In this document: piece by piece, positions 45,749 to 57,623 of the stretch | How positions within the stretch are numbered: position 1 is the first letter of the stretch | Layout of the letters: each line of letters starts with the position of its first letter | Assembly: GCA_015179125.1 (NCBI GenBank) | Contig: WHVA01000415.1 | Location: forward strand, 1 to 64,000 | DNA from: Gautieria morchelliformis | Lineage: Eukaryota > Basidiomycota > Agaricomycetes > Gomphales > Gomphaceae | DNA: 64,000 nucleotides | Direction: 5' to 3' | Notes under the pieces: model-generated | What the model saw: the letters and a program-made list of their open reading frames with translations, nothing else | Databases searched by the model: none | Told to the model about the DNA's origin: nothing | Program-made: the position numbers and the translations under genes

Positions 45749-48700
45749 GTTATATTATTAGTCAACTTCATCCATGCTCTCTGCCTTGTTTTCCAAGATC
45801 ACTGCGTACCGTGACATACTATACCTTAGGTTGCTAGGGGTAGATAGTACTATGATTCAGAAACATATAAGAGATATTGTAGGTACTGATGCCAGCGCAA
45901 CTCACCTAAGTGTCTCTATCCGCCAGTGGCACAGCATATGTTGACATTGCGGTGGCTGTAAAGTGTAAATGGCTCTATATCAGTGTGCGTCCTATAGCTA
46001 CTTGATTCTGCTTTATACGTTACCTCGTGGCTCAGGCTCTCAGCTCTGCTCACTAGAAGCCGTGACGGTCTTGACGTGAGCGGCCCTGCGGTACTACTAC
46101 TGTTACGTCAGAGATTGTTGCGACCTACCTCAATGTCTGTTCATGAGAGCATCCGTGTTACTCAAATACCGGTGCGTACAGCTGCCAGTACTTGAACGTC
46201 ATGTGGTAATACCTCCAAACAAACGCCTTTGAAACAACGGCACCGTTGCTTACTAGTAACCCTGATCATGGTCCAACTTGCTTGCGACGTACGCTTTGAA
46301 AACCTTTAAACTGCGCTACGATATGATACAACAAGTAATGAATCATTGTGAATGCAACCTCACGCACGCCATTCGAATGCACGCTGGGATGGCGGGATGT
46401 GCGAGTACACATCGGACGCACGGCTTGCCTTGGGTCGGACCGGACTTGTGATTAGACGTGTGTGGGACTTGGGATGTATTCGAATCCGGCGGACTTGTGA
46501 TCTGGCGTGCCAAGGCTTCAAGTTGACGGTGACGTCTGGCACTCAGTCTACCCTGATTTCAGTCACACTACCAGCTCGGTCCCCGTCTCACCACCGCCGT
46601 TAAATGCGAGGTCTTCAATGCACGTGAACGCTGGGCAGTGCGTGCCCTTTCCATTCCAGTGGTCAGGTCCCACTTCAGCCCCTGTCCGTTTATTGCAGTT
46701 CCATAAGAGAGGTCGGATCAGAACGTCGTGTTGGTCGTATCAGTTCGGCAGTTAAGCGTTATGCGTTAAGCTTTTAACTTGCAGGCAACCTAGCAAGTCT
46801 ATCCAATACACTCGGTTACTCGTGCTGGACAGATCTCCTAACTCGTTTGCTCGGCATTCAACACGTTTGCTGGATTAGTTTTTAGAGTTGCAACGCCACA
46901 TTGATTTTTGGATTTACAGGGCCTCAGCGCACGCAACCCGCTCGCTTGCACTTGAATTTGCACTTGCTGAGTCTATCATGATAGCTCGTGCTCGTGGCGG
47001 TGATGTTTGTCCACCAAATAAGCAGTGCATACGATGGATCTCGCTACGATTAATCGTGTGCGACCCCGATAAACAACATGCAATAGCAATGAATATAAGT
47101 ATACATGTGAACGTTCAAGACGTCTCGTTCCCGGGCCGCGCGACCCTGCAAGCATGCCAGCCATAGTAAATTGCAAAGCATTGACCTTAGCCTGACCAAT
47201 TTATTGACTTATCGATACCCCAAATTACGAGCTGTCGTACTAAGCGTGCCACGACTCACAATGCTGGCCGCGTGTTCCAAATCGCTAGTCAAGTGATAGA
47301 TTCCACTCCCTCAGTTCCTGAAGCCCGTGTCTGTTGCCAAGACGTCTCAGCCAATGCTAACCACACGCGCAGTCGAGTCAGCAGGACGACTCCTTGAGGT
47401 ACTCCTGGCACTACTGGAGTGCACATTTGAGTCTTGATGTGTATTATAGTGTACATGTACCAGTACGTATCGTCGACACGGTACTACATAAGTACTACCT
47501 TGGCCAGCTAAGCAAGCTTACTGTAAGCTCACGTACATGGTATTCGTGACAATGGTTCACCATCGTAATCTCGAGAAATATGACATATCTGCCTTTTTAG
47601 TCTGTATACCGTGCTGCGCTGAGCACCACCTCCTGACCCATCCCAGGCTTCCGCATGCAGCGGCACCTGCGAGTGACAGATCTAGATGACAGACAGACGG
47701 TAAGAAGTAGTCCCTCCGGGGCCAAGTACTGCGGTAAGTAATGGCATTGGGATTTTGTATTGGGTCAGGACTCCGCGGGCCGAAGGGGGGCGTGTGCCAG
47801 GCCCGGAATGGAAGTCATAAATTCATGGATAGGAATCCCATCTCATGGCATGCCTATAAACTGCATGCTGGACAAGGTGGTTTTCCAGCTTCAAGATATC
47901 CTAGCAGCCGGCGAGGGGTGCAATTTCATGTCGACGAGTTACAGCGCTGATGGAAGCGCGCCAGAACAGTGACTCGTAAGAACATTGGCGGTAAATTAGC
48001 AGTGCAAATGTGTCGACAGTAATGACCACCAAAATGCCGGTAACCTTGGCAGCCTTCGCTTTGCTGTCCAAACCATGGAACGAAGTAGATTCCAGTTGTC
48101 TAAGTCCACTACGGGCAGTATACGATTCCGCCACTCCTAGCATCTACGATGTAAACGCCCGAACCGGATCAGTCGCCATCGGGGTACCCAATGCACATAT
48201 GCTGGCCGCGATACTTAACAGAGCTAGAGCTAGCGTCGGGCGTCTCGTTCAGGCCAAAGCAGGGCGACGAAGCTCATCTCAGCGTCTCTCGCAGAATAGG
48301 ACGCACGTCCAGCTACATCGGTCCAAAGGTGGTTGCCGGGTATACCGCTTGTAGGCTCTTGTAAGTAGCCGCACCGAAGTGGAGAGAGAAATTTAGTCAG
48401 GGTGATTGCCCCAGTTGGAAGTGCCGCCACAGTGCCAAAGGAGCTAGAAGATGCAGTGCCTCTGAATTCAACAGGAATTCGACCAAGAGAAGCGCGGCGC
48501 AGTGGGGGTTTTGAACCGAATAGACGCGCCAGGGACTCAGAGAATTCGAACAGAAGCCCCAGAGACGTCTCGACATTGTCCCTCTGGCAAGTCGCAACAG
48601 GTGGTCATCTTGAGTCCGTGACGGTCATCCAGGCAAAATCAAACAAGTACCGACGCGTGCGAAATTGGATCCGCGTCCGTGGCCTAAACGCTATCTTATC

Positions 48701-49824
48701 TGATGATCGTTGGTCGTTACGTAACAGTCTTTTTATCGATGCGCTGATGTATCAGATCGGTTCAGATTTTGGTGGGCACCCCGCTCCGCACTGCCGCATT
48801 TTCCATCGAAAATCGAAACTGCCTCTACAGGCCTCGCGCTTCCATCGAAACCCTCGGACGCCCCGGTCACATCGGAGCCGCCGGCCAAGTACAATGGCTG
48901 CGTCGATAATCATAATCAATTCGCTTCGACGACGCAGACGTTGACGTTCGCCTTCGAGATATTAGAAGAATGGTGCGGTCTATCACGTTCCTAGGTCTAG
49001 GGACGCCTCGTTGTTGCGGGGTAGCTCTTATTCAGAAGATGCACCTCCAGATTATAAGCGGTGCGCACGCGACGCATCGATAACGTCTGGAAATCCGAAG
49101 CGAATCTCAAGTTTATTTGCGGACGGTGGCAACGCTTGGCGTTATCTGACGAGGTGCCCCCAGCCTCGCGACTGGGTACTTCTCTCGTCGAATGCGAGTT
49201 CTCTACGCTTAGGTACGAGGCCATTATCCAACGCTAGCGATGGATCGGCCATCTATGAATGCCACAGCTGATGATCTGTCGCCCTTCTTCATCCTTCAAG
49301 CGTCTCTAGAGTTAATCTCCGTCGTCCGAGAAGAGGCCGCAGACGTCGGTGCGTATGTGCAGTGACATCCCAATGACATGGAGTGATGTTCGTTTTCCGC
49401 AGCTTGTCCAGTCGTGTCTTTCATGTAAGTAGCGCGGGAGCTTGCAACAGTGGCGGCGTGGCTATGTTCACCCCAGATAACCAAAGGGGATCCCACTGTA
49501 TCGGGGTGCTCCCACGTCAGCGCCACTGGCCTTCTACAGTATGGAAGACGCATCGACAGCGCACGTGCAGGGTCGAATTCAAAGTCCATTAGATCAGCTT
49601 CTGAGATCACCTTAACACAATTTTCTGAAAACTAAATTACCCTCGTGAGTCGTCTCCTCCAAATTCCAGGACCGTAGCTACGCGTGTGGACCTGGGTCTG
49701 GTCCCCGGCCGGCAATCAACTTTCAACTTCAACTTCAACTCCAGCCTTCCCACCCTTCTAATCACGTTCTTGGATTGAGAGCGAGGCGCCGTGATATGTA
49801 TGTACCGGTATGAGTCGTCCCCGC
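45749..49824. other. 4-kb gene-poor interval
   Basis: No gene I can support. Frames up to 180 residues occur (48402-48944) but lack recognisable domains and end in basic low-complexity sequence. Short GTAC-rich words are scattered at 47450-47530. A TTCAAC microsatellite is at 49718-49740. Confidence 0.5.
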
Positions 49825-52455
49825 TCAAGAGCAGGACTTTTCGTGAGAAGGCTCCGGGGACGCTGTTCCGTCCAGGTACGTTTCGTCCATTTCAATGGGC
49901 ACGATGCGAATGGCGAACGATACCTGAACCACACTGCGTTTGATATGCATCCCGTAATGTAATACAGACAACATACCAGAAACGCTGCACCGAGACAACA
50001 GACGCACACAATCCAAATCGACTGGACGTCGTGTCAGCACGCTCGCGGCTCATGACATAAAATATTATAACGGTGATATGAGCACACACCGATATCGCCG
50101 CCGACACCGCGCCGAGGACGCTTGTCCGCAGGGACATAGGCTCGATCTGCGCCAGCTGCCCCAAGTCTAGCGATGCCCCGGATATACCGGGCGGTGCATT
50201 CGACGGCATCGCCTGCTCGAGCCTGCTCTGGAATATCGCGCCCGCGACGGACTGCAGACAATTAGCGAAGAACCCCCGCGCTCGGACTCGGCACAGGCAC
50301 TCACCAAGCCGGAGGTAGCACCGATGAACCTCACCAAAAAAAAGGCACTTGTCGTGCGCGATCGATCTTGACTCGACATGCCATTCGTGAGCGCCGCGAA
50401 CGGTGCGTGGAACAACATCCCGATTCCGACCCCCGCAATCATAGGGTATATCTCCCTCTCGGCGATACTCGACGTCACATCCAGTAATGTGAGCAGTCCT
50501 AAGGGAGAGGGCGAAGGTAGAATTAGAATTAATTATGTACCATACTCGACGGTGTGACAAGACGGCACGCACCAAAACCGATTGTGGCTACGGCGAGCCC
50601 TGTCACGATGACATATTTGTAACAGACAGTCGTAAGGGTCTTCCGCGAGAAATAGTCATTGAATACAGCAATGGGCACGGAGGCCAGCGCTCCGCCGAGC
50701 GCATACGGCAGCATCAGCACGCCAGATAGCAACGGGCCAACACCCAGTGCGGCCTGCGTGCCATGTAGGTGCATTATGTAGTACGTACATACGTACATGA
50801 ATAGGTAAGACGCACCTGGTAATATAGCGCGAGATAGAACGTCCCGGCATTGAACGCCACATTGTGGAAAAATGAGGCGAACAGGATTATCACTGTGCGT
50901 GCAGACAGTAAGTCAGCCAATCAGATCCGGGATTCCGATCGAATCGAGAGCGGCACGACGTGCCTTCTGTGCGGCTCCGGAACAGGGCGGAGGGTAGGAT
51001 GGCGACACGCGTCGTGCGAGTCTCATATACTACTCCAATGACGAGGAGCAGGGGGCCGAGGATGAGTAATGCGAGCGCTGCAGGTGCTGTCCCTGCAGAG
51101 ATGTGAGACGCGTCGTCTGAGAGAATGGGTGTACATACACGCTTGCTGCGCGGCAAAGCTGAAGCCGAGCACTGTACATGACGTTCCTGTCACGAGGAGG
51201 AAACTCGAATCGATTGTAAGCTTAAGAGCACTATTGAAAGGCACAAGACGGACTAACACGCCAATGTAGTCAAATTTGTGCATGAATTCAGCCCGAAGTA
51301 CCGGCCATGAAAAGTCGTCCAATGTTTTTTCGAGATCGAAGTGCCGCAGGGACCAGTACAGCAGACACAGCGCAATCAAGCCAATTGGAACATTCATATA
51401 AACTGTGAAACATATCAGTCGGTGATGTGGGTCAAAGGGATTTCGACGCACAAGCCCAGCGCCACGAGAGGCCTTGCGAGTGTTGACCTGCAACAGGCAT
51501 GCTCAGATGATATATAATACACTTCCCAGATACATACTGAAAACCCCGCCAAGAAGTGGGCCAGCAATAGCCGAGGCACTCCAGGTCGCACTCAGAGCTT
51601 GTGACCACTTGTTCTTTTCTTGTGGTGTGACAATATCACTTGTAAGAACCCATCTGCCGTGAAAATGGAACTCAGGATGACATTGACGTGGTGGTGAGTG
51701 TGAGACGCACACTGAATTGACGATGCCGCCCGCGCCGATGCCCTGCACCGCGCGAGTAACTATCAACCATAATGCTGACTGGATATCTGTTGGGAGGGCG
51801 AAGCTGTAGAAGTGAAACTCCACTTGCCTGTGCCGCCCCACACAAAGCTGATCCAACGACAAAGATAAAGATACTGACAAATAGGACAGCCTGGACATAT
51901 TTTAACCGTGTGAGGTGGACTGTAATGAGAAGATGTTGTACCTTCCTGCCAGCAAGATGGGAAAACACAGGGTAGAGGGGTTGACAGGCCGTCTGGGTGA
52001 GCATGTACGAAATTCCGACCCAGGAGTACTGGTTTTGGGATGCCTGGAGGTCTGCCGCAATAGTAGGTAAACTCGTGGAGACAATGGTCTGGGGTACATG
52101 AGCGACAAGTGCGCTAGCGACTTGGCAGGTGGCTTACAGCATCTGTTGTTGCCAGGAAGAGCGCAAGCGCAGCTCTGTGCGGCCACACGTCAGCCTCCCC
52201 GTGGCTAAACAGTCGAAGAAGCTCGTACCCCAGATGCGCCATCAGCAGCGAGATAAATCTAGAGTGTCCGCCGTTTGCTACGAGATAACATTAGAGACGT
52301 TAACGGCCATCGAGCATGGTCATACCCAAGGACTCCACGCAGCTTTCAGCATCTTTGGTTTTGGTCTGGCTCACGGTGACAGTGGACGAAACAGGCGTCT
52401 CAAGGCCAGCAGCAAGAGACGAGTTTGGAGAAATGGACAGCTTTTGAGAAGACAT
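49825..52455 (-). CDS. MFS transporter, DHA2 (14-TM) drug:H+ antiporter type
   Basis: N-terminal polar segment (MSSQKLSISPNSS), then RFISLLMAHLG, a short intron, AALALFLATTDA, another intron, and TIVSTSLPTIAADLQAS, the first-helix pattern of DHA2 exporters. Further marks are QYSWVGISYMLTQTACQPLY, the helix 2-3 loop SHLAGRK, VTRAVQGIGAGGIVNSV and SATWSASAIAGPLLGGVFS (motif C region), and MNVPIGLIALCLLYWSLRHF. Later helices include FASFFHNVAFNAGTFYLALYYQ, LLSGVLMLPYALGGALASV and AGVGIGMLFHAP. The final exon reads VSFAIRIVPIEMDETYLDG and ends KSCS at 49825. It is likely a plasma membrane exporter of small molecules. About ten introns; exon edges approximate. An upstream in-frame Met at 52485 is the alternative start. 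Confidence 0.85.
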
Positions 52456-53035
52456 TGCTAGAATCCCGAGGAGAATGCGAGACACTGCAAAAAGTGGAGG
52501 CTGATGCAGTCATGCTTATATGCAGGTGCGAGAGTACAATGCCAAGATGTCAGTGAGAGCGAAGAATTGCGGAATAATAGGGCATGAAGATCTAGTAACC
52601 GGTTAGGAAGGCCACCAAATTATTGGGGATCTCGTTTTGAAAGGGGCGTGGAGAAGCATGGCAAGTCTTGCAGCGTCGTTAGATTGTGGCGGATATTGCA
52701 CGCCAATCTGACAAAATTAAGCTGGGATGCCGGATATCGATATTTTAAAAGCGAGTAAATAATGGAAGAAGATCTAGCCTGGTTGCAATTGCGTTGAGAG
52801 CGAAGTCTCGACAAAGGCGTTGGTTCTGAGAACGGCATACACTGATTAGCTAATCACCACGCTGCTTCACGGGCTTTCCCAGGTCTCTGGCGAAGATTAT
52901 AACCTTTTATATTTTACTACCCCGTAAATGTATTCTATCGATTATTTTCTATCCAGTCGCCTTCCTGCGCCGGTCCGCCTCGGGATGATATGGAGAGCGC
53001 CCTGATTCTGCACGCGCGGTTGCAGATAAAAAAAT
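52456..53035. other. upstream flank of MFS gene, no gene seen
   Basis: The 5' flank of the MFS gene and the 3' flank of MDJ1, both on the minus strand. No protein-like frame is present. Confidence 0.55.
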
Positions 53036-54816
53036 TCAATACCCCATGAGCCCTTTTAATCCATGCCAAGTACGAGAAAGCCAGTCCCTCGACGACGAGG
53101 GCTGGGTGGAGGAAGCAAAGGAATCCGCACCATGTTTGTCCGCTGTATCCTCATTCACCGTCCCAGACTCTTCCACACCCGATTTTGCTGAAGCTCGTCC
53201 TTCTACTTCATCAGCGTACTGCTGGATGATATCTCGTTGTCGCTTCGACAGCGAGCTTCGTGCCCACGTAAACGCCATGAGTTAGTGCCTTGAAAACTGT
53301 CGTAATGCACTCACCGTGGCAACTGTATCGAGAAAGCAACAAACATGTCGCCCTTATCACCTCCCATCACCGATGGTACCCCCCGCCCTTTCAACACACA
53401 TTCCTCTCCTTGCTGCGTCCCCGCCGGCACCCGAATGTCTACTTCACCGTCAAGTGTTGGGACACGCGCTTTCCCTCCCAGAATAGCAGTATGCATAGGT
53501 ATCCGTGCGTCATGATAAATATTAACACCCTGCCGCCTGAACACCTTCGAAGACCCAACATTCACGCGTACAAGTAGGTCTCCGGAACTTCCCTTGCCAG
53601 ATATGGGCGTATCGCCAGCCCCTGGGATACGAATGGTCATGCCATCCTCGACTCCTGAAAGTGAGGCCGTCGTGAGTCATTCCATCGTCTCGCCGCAGCC
53701 CCACGTATGACTTGCCTGGTGGTATATCAACCTGTACCGTTTTCCTGACCCTGACCTTGCCTAGACCGGAGCAATCAACGCATTGCGATCCACGGGGGAC
53801 CGTCGTTCCAACTCCCTGACATGCAGAACAAGTGCTCGCCATCTGGAATCCACTCTCAATCACAAACGTCCTTGTACCTGTTCCCCCGCACGAAGCACAG
53901 GTGGATCTCTTGGCTCCATATTTCAAACCGCTGCCCAAGCACGTTTTGCAATCCAGGACAGGATTGACGTTGATGGAACGTCTAGCACCTTTGCATGCTT
54001 CGAGGAAATTAATAGTAACAGATGCATCAATGTCATCGCCCCTATAGTTTTCCGTCTGTCCTCTTGATCTGCCCCCGCGACCACCTAGGCCAAACAGAGT
54101 TTCAAAAAGGTCAGCCTGTGTGCGGCCGCCACCTGCGCCAAAGGCAAAGTCCTGGAACCCAAACCCTCCGGCTCCAAATGGACCACGACCGTTCTGCGCA
54201 AAACCGTCAGGATTAAAGCCTTCCTGTTGTGATGCGGCTCCGTATTGGTCGTAGGCCGCTCGCTTCTTGTCGTCACTAAGTAGCTTAGAAATAACCACAA
54301 TCACACCCAGAACGACTGCAAATATCAGCGCAGGAACTTACATCATACGCTGCTTGAATTTCAACAAATCGCTCATGCGCTCCCTTATCTTTATTAGTAT
54401 CCGGATGAAATTGTTTAGCCAACTGCGGATCGGCGATAAGTCAGGTAGCAGCCATCAGCATGCCCAAGGACACCAACTTGATAGTAAGCTTTCTTGATCT
54501 CCGAGGTGCCTGCGTCTTTCTTCAACCCAAGTACATCATACGGGCTTTTTGGTGAGGCGCGAAGTGAAGATGAATGGAACGCGCGCTTATGGATTATGAG
54601 TAGCAATACTTATGGCAGTGGGACGCAGTTCACCTTTTGTTGAGGTCCGTGATAGGATGTTTTCAAACATACTTCTGAACCGTATGCTTTGGGTGCGACA
54701 ACTGAAAAGGGACGTCGAACGCCACAGTGCGCAAAAGAGTGTGGAGAAACTCTAGAACAGGATGAAGTTGATGCCACATAAGATAGGGCCCTATGTGCTG
54801 GTAAGCGAGGTGGCAT
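53036..54816 (-). CDS. MDJ1: mitochondrial DnaJ/Hsp40 co-chaperone
   Basis: Type I J-protein that drives matrix Hsp70. Exon 1 encodes a basic, Ser-rich presequence ([16 protein letters not shown]) ending PQQK. A 47-base-class intron joins it to [21 protein letters not shown]. The J domain continues over two introns with [12 protein letters not shown] (HPD present), then [11 protein letters not shown] and [16 protein letters not shown] Gly/Phe-rich region follows ([17 protein letters not shown]). The four zinc repeats are [24 protein letters not shown] and CVDCSGLG, all intact. The substrate domains contain [17 protein letters not shown] and a last exon ending GLKGLMGY. The internal Met at 54606 was rejected as start because it would cut the presequence. 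54891 is a possible longer start. Confidence 0.9.
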
Positions 54817-55861
54817 GAAAGGCCAAAAAAGCAAGGGTGTACGCTTTTCCCTGTGTGGACTTGTGGGCACTTGAGTGCCTGAGGCTCCCACGTGTGTTTC
54901 TCAAATTCTTAAACATAAGTATAAGTAGTAGCTAAGTACAGTATCTTTCTTATATACTTATACATCGAGAAACGAATAACATCGAGGCAGGCCAGGGCTG
55001 ATCCAAACAGCCTAAAATGTTTCAGTACCTCTTTACCGTCCTTCCCTCTTTCCGTATATATGATCATCACACATAAGATTGAATATTGAATGTGGCCATC
55101 CGGATAACTAATTGTTCCTGAGGTTCATTTGTGGCTATTAAAGCGGGGAGTGCGCGCAGGCATTGTTCTTCCCCTAGATTTAGATGACACTTGGAGGTAT
55201 TCCGGGCTCTAAAGGTTTGACTGCAGATTAATTATAAGCCGAACTGAGATTTTGGTGGATAACACGCATGCTGTTCCCAAGGTGTGTGGATAGCGAGGCC
55301 CTTCCAGTATGCACCAATAACCTACCAAATAAACCACAAAGTCTCAGACTTGTAATTAGTCCCAAAAGGACCAGGCTTCAACCGCATCGGATCCACAAGC
55401 AAGGAGGGCTTTCGAGGTATAAACCATCCCAAACAAAGGCCTTCCGTACACAGATGCATGCGGGGGTGGTGTGCATGCACGGTCGCCGTGTGATGCCATG
55501 TTGCGCCCACAGACGCTAAGGTACCGATGATTTTCATCTCAACGTCGTGTGTAAACGTCGATAATCAGGACCTGTCGTAAACGGTCTAGTTTTGGAACGC
55601 GGGGGTCCGCCACTTCGGTGCCTCAAGAAATCGCGCGTTTGGCTACTCTATTATGCCGTCGGCCGTGAATGTAGCATGAGATGATCACCATCCTGCTTTC
55701 GATAACATTGACGTACAGTGCTTCAGTACACATGGGATGTCAAGCGGTCATGACTGTCTTTCGTCGTAACCGCCCGAAGTTAAGTCGCTCCATCAGTAAA
55801 CGTGCTGCCTGTCGTTCAACCGAAAGTTTCTGAGTGCTTGAGGGGATTCTCTTACCTCAGT
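54817..55861. other. 1-kb interval, no gene seen
   Basis: Upstream flank of MDJ1 and downstream flank of the SET gene. Includes an AAGTATAAGTAGTA-type AT-rich patch near 54915. No frame is supported. Confidence 0.55.
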
Positions 55862-56419
55862 CTATGAAGTGTCGTCCACTCCGGGGGCTGTGACGCGAGC
55901 TCTCCACCAACCTTTCCCATACGATACCAGAATCTCGTCTCCCTTGCGTATCTTCCAGGATCCGCTGCAGATCGAGATTCTCAATTCTCCGGAACGCGTA
56001 CGTCCTTCTTTGAAAATGGCATTAGGCCTTGCCTTCACGCCTCGGTAGTCATTCACGAAACGGCCCTCGTTTCCCATCCTGCTCGCATCGACGCCAACGT
56101 TAACACCATCTTGTGATCGGAGAAGTGACAGGTCGTAATCTGAATTTCGGTCCTCACAATGCACTTCGCCAAGGTAGTCACAGATGTGAGAGTTCGCTGG
56201 TATGTTGCGTGCTGCGAAGAGTCCATATTGCCCCGTAGCCGGGTGGTCGTTGGCGGTAATTCGCCGGATCGATACGCGGGTACAAGGAAGGGTAGGCAAT
56301 GATGGTTTAGTACCGCGAATCTCGGAAACAAGAGATGAAGGCATCGATGGTGCATATGATGGCACTAAGAGATATGAAACGCGCGGTGGCCAGTGTGAGG
56401 GGACAGACCTGGTGTTCAT
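55862..56419 (-). CDS. small SET-domain protein
   Basis: A single-exon frame of 185 residues that is almost only a SET domain. Residues about 60-85 hold GQYGLFAARNIPANSHICDYLGE-type sequence (SET-N). The middle carries SDYDLSLLR. The cofactor and pseudoknot region reads RMGNEGRFVNDYRG, followed by ARPNAIF. The C-terminal part is KIRKGDEILVSYGKGWW. In typical lysine methyltransferases the middle motif is R-F-x-N-H-S-C; here NDYRG replaces NHSC, while the Asn and the final Tyr of SYGKGWW remain. There are no pre-SET or post-SET cysteines. It is probably a protein lysine methyltransferase, but substrate and activity are unknown. The variant motif seems to mark a fungal subfamily, from memory and not checked. 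Confidence 0.8.
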   Translation of the reverse strand: MNTRSVPSHWPPRVSYLLVPSYAPSMPSSLVSEIRGTKPSLPTLPCTRVSIRRITANDHPATGQYGLFAARNIPANSHICDYLGEVHCEDRNSDYDLSLLRSQDGVNVGVDASRMGNEGRFVNDYRGVKARPNAIFKEGRTRSGELRISICSGSWKIRKGDEILVSYGKGWWRARVTAPGVDDTS

Positions 56420-57623
56420 GGTCGCGACCTGAGAGGGTATTGAAGAAGCTTCCGCGGCTCTAAATACATCATTACATGCTCACGCTGAGCGAGAGAACTT
56501 CAGTCGTAAGTATAATGAATTATCTCCGAGACCACCTAAAACAAAAAGGAAAGTGGCTGTAAGGTCATTTCGCTGAGTCATGCATGAGCCACTTGGCACT
56601 TGCTGGCGAGCCAAGGACACACATTTAGAAGAGCTAATGTAATCTTATTCTTGAACCCCCTTGTTTCCAGTGCACTAAGTTCATTTATTGACATTCTTCG
56701 ATCGTGAAGTCGAGAAGTTAGTATCGTTTCCGACCTGAATATAGTCCGAGAAAGATGCGGTGGTAGTGTGAGATTCTATCTGACTCTCAGAAAGGCAGCT
56801 GAGTTGTCAACTGACCACAGCACGTGAAGTTGAGATGTTGAGCCTCTCGTGGACAATGCGACGGCCAACTTGAATCTAGGAAAGGCCAGACGGCGGATAT
56901 TACACAGACATAACGTCAGGAGGAGGCTGTTATGCCTGGGAAGAGTTGCCGTGGGTATACATATGGTAGGGACAATATTCTTCGCGGGGCAGAAAGCGTT
57001 TAGCTACGCTACTTGCTAGCGAAGTCGCGGGCCGCTGGGTAGACCACAACCTTTGCTACCGCGGACAGCCGTCTCCGAAGATTGGGCTTCTGCTGGTGGG
57101 GAAGAGGGCTGCTAGGGGAGACGGGTGTGTAGCGGGTTCGAGCCGATCGACGAAAGCTCTCGTCAGGGGGATACCGCTACCCCGACCGCTCGCCCTTCCA
57201 GTTCTGTTTAGGAGTCACTACTTCTGAGCCTGCGACTGTTGGGAGTAAAACGGTCCGTGCGCATGAATGGTGCCTTTAGCTATCCGCACAGAGGCCACTA
57301 CAGCGCTCGTGACCCACCAGCGGGAACTTGGAAGTGTACACTGTACAGGTTGGGTCACAGTGGGGGCGTTGGTCAGAGGACAGAAGCCTCGTCCCAAGCT
57401 CCTTAGCTCAAGCTGCCAACTAACCCTCAAACTGCGGTCGGTAGTTTCCATGCGGCGACAGGTATTTTTGTGTCCATGCAGGAAATGTTGGATCGAGGCT
57501 CACGTTCTCATCCACATAAGCGCTCGACGTTGCTGGGTGAGCCAGGCTGTCGTTAACTGGAGAAGGAACACCTGCGGTCCTTGCCAGTACAGTGCGAGCG
57601 TATTCCTGGGGGCAAGCTTTGCT
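56420..57623. other. 1.2-kb interval upstream of CK2 gene
   Basis: No protein frame is supported. The left half is ordinary upstream DNA of the SET gene. The right half is GC-richer and holds several stem-loops (see 57032-57180). A further pair of 8-base arms, GTGACCCA and TGGGTCAC, lies near 57308-57358. This part probably contains the promoter and leader of the CK2 gene. Confidence 0.45.
57032..57180 (+). other. cluster of three stem-loops, candidate structured RNA or leader
   Basis: Stem 1: CCGC-tg-GGTAG (57032-57042) pairs with CTACCGCGG (57056-57064). Stem 2: CCGTCTCC (57069-57076) pairs with GGAGACGG (57117-57124), with an inner CTTC/GAAG pair. Stem 3: GTAGCGG (57129-57135) pairs with CCGCTAC (57174-57180) and encloses GACGA/TCGTC (57149-57153 with 57160-57164). 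They follow each other without overlap. It does not match tRNA, 5S, SRP, U3 or spliceosomal RNAs that I can recall. It may be a structured 5' leader, an unrecognised RNA, or chance. Confidence 0.3.

Noticed and set aside
48402..48944. 180-residue forward frame in the gene-poor interval
   Set aside because: No domain, basic low-complexity end, no splice partners.
57129..57180. Possible tRNA, from a 7-bp closing stem and GGTTCGAGCC
   Set aside because: Only 52 bases long, with no D or anticodon arm and no proper T stem.
57418..57436. CTAACCCT word, a possible telomerase RNA template, near stem-loops upstream of CK2
   Set aside because: An 8-base match is expected about twice by chance in 64 kb on two strands, and it is too short for a usual template. 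It may also be a splice branch site. No other telomerase RNA element was seen.
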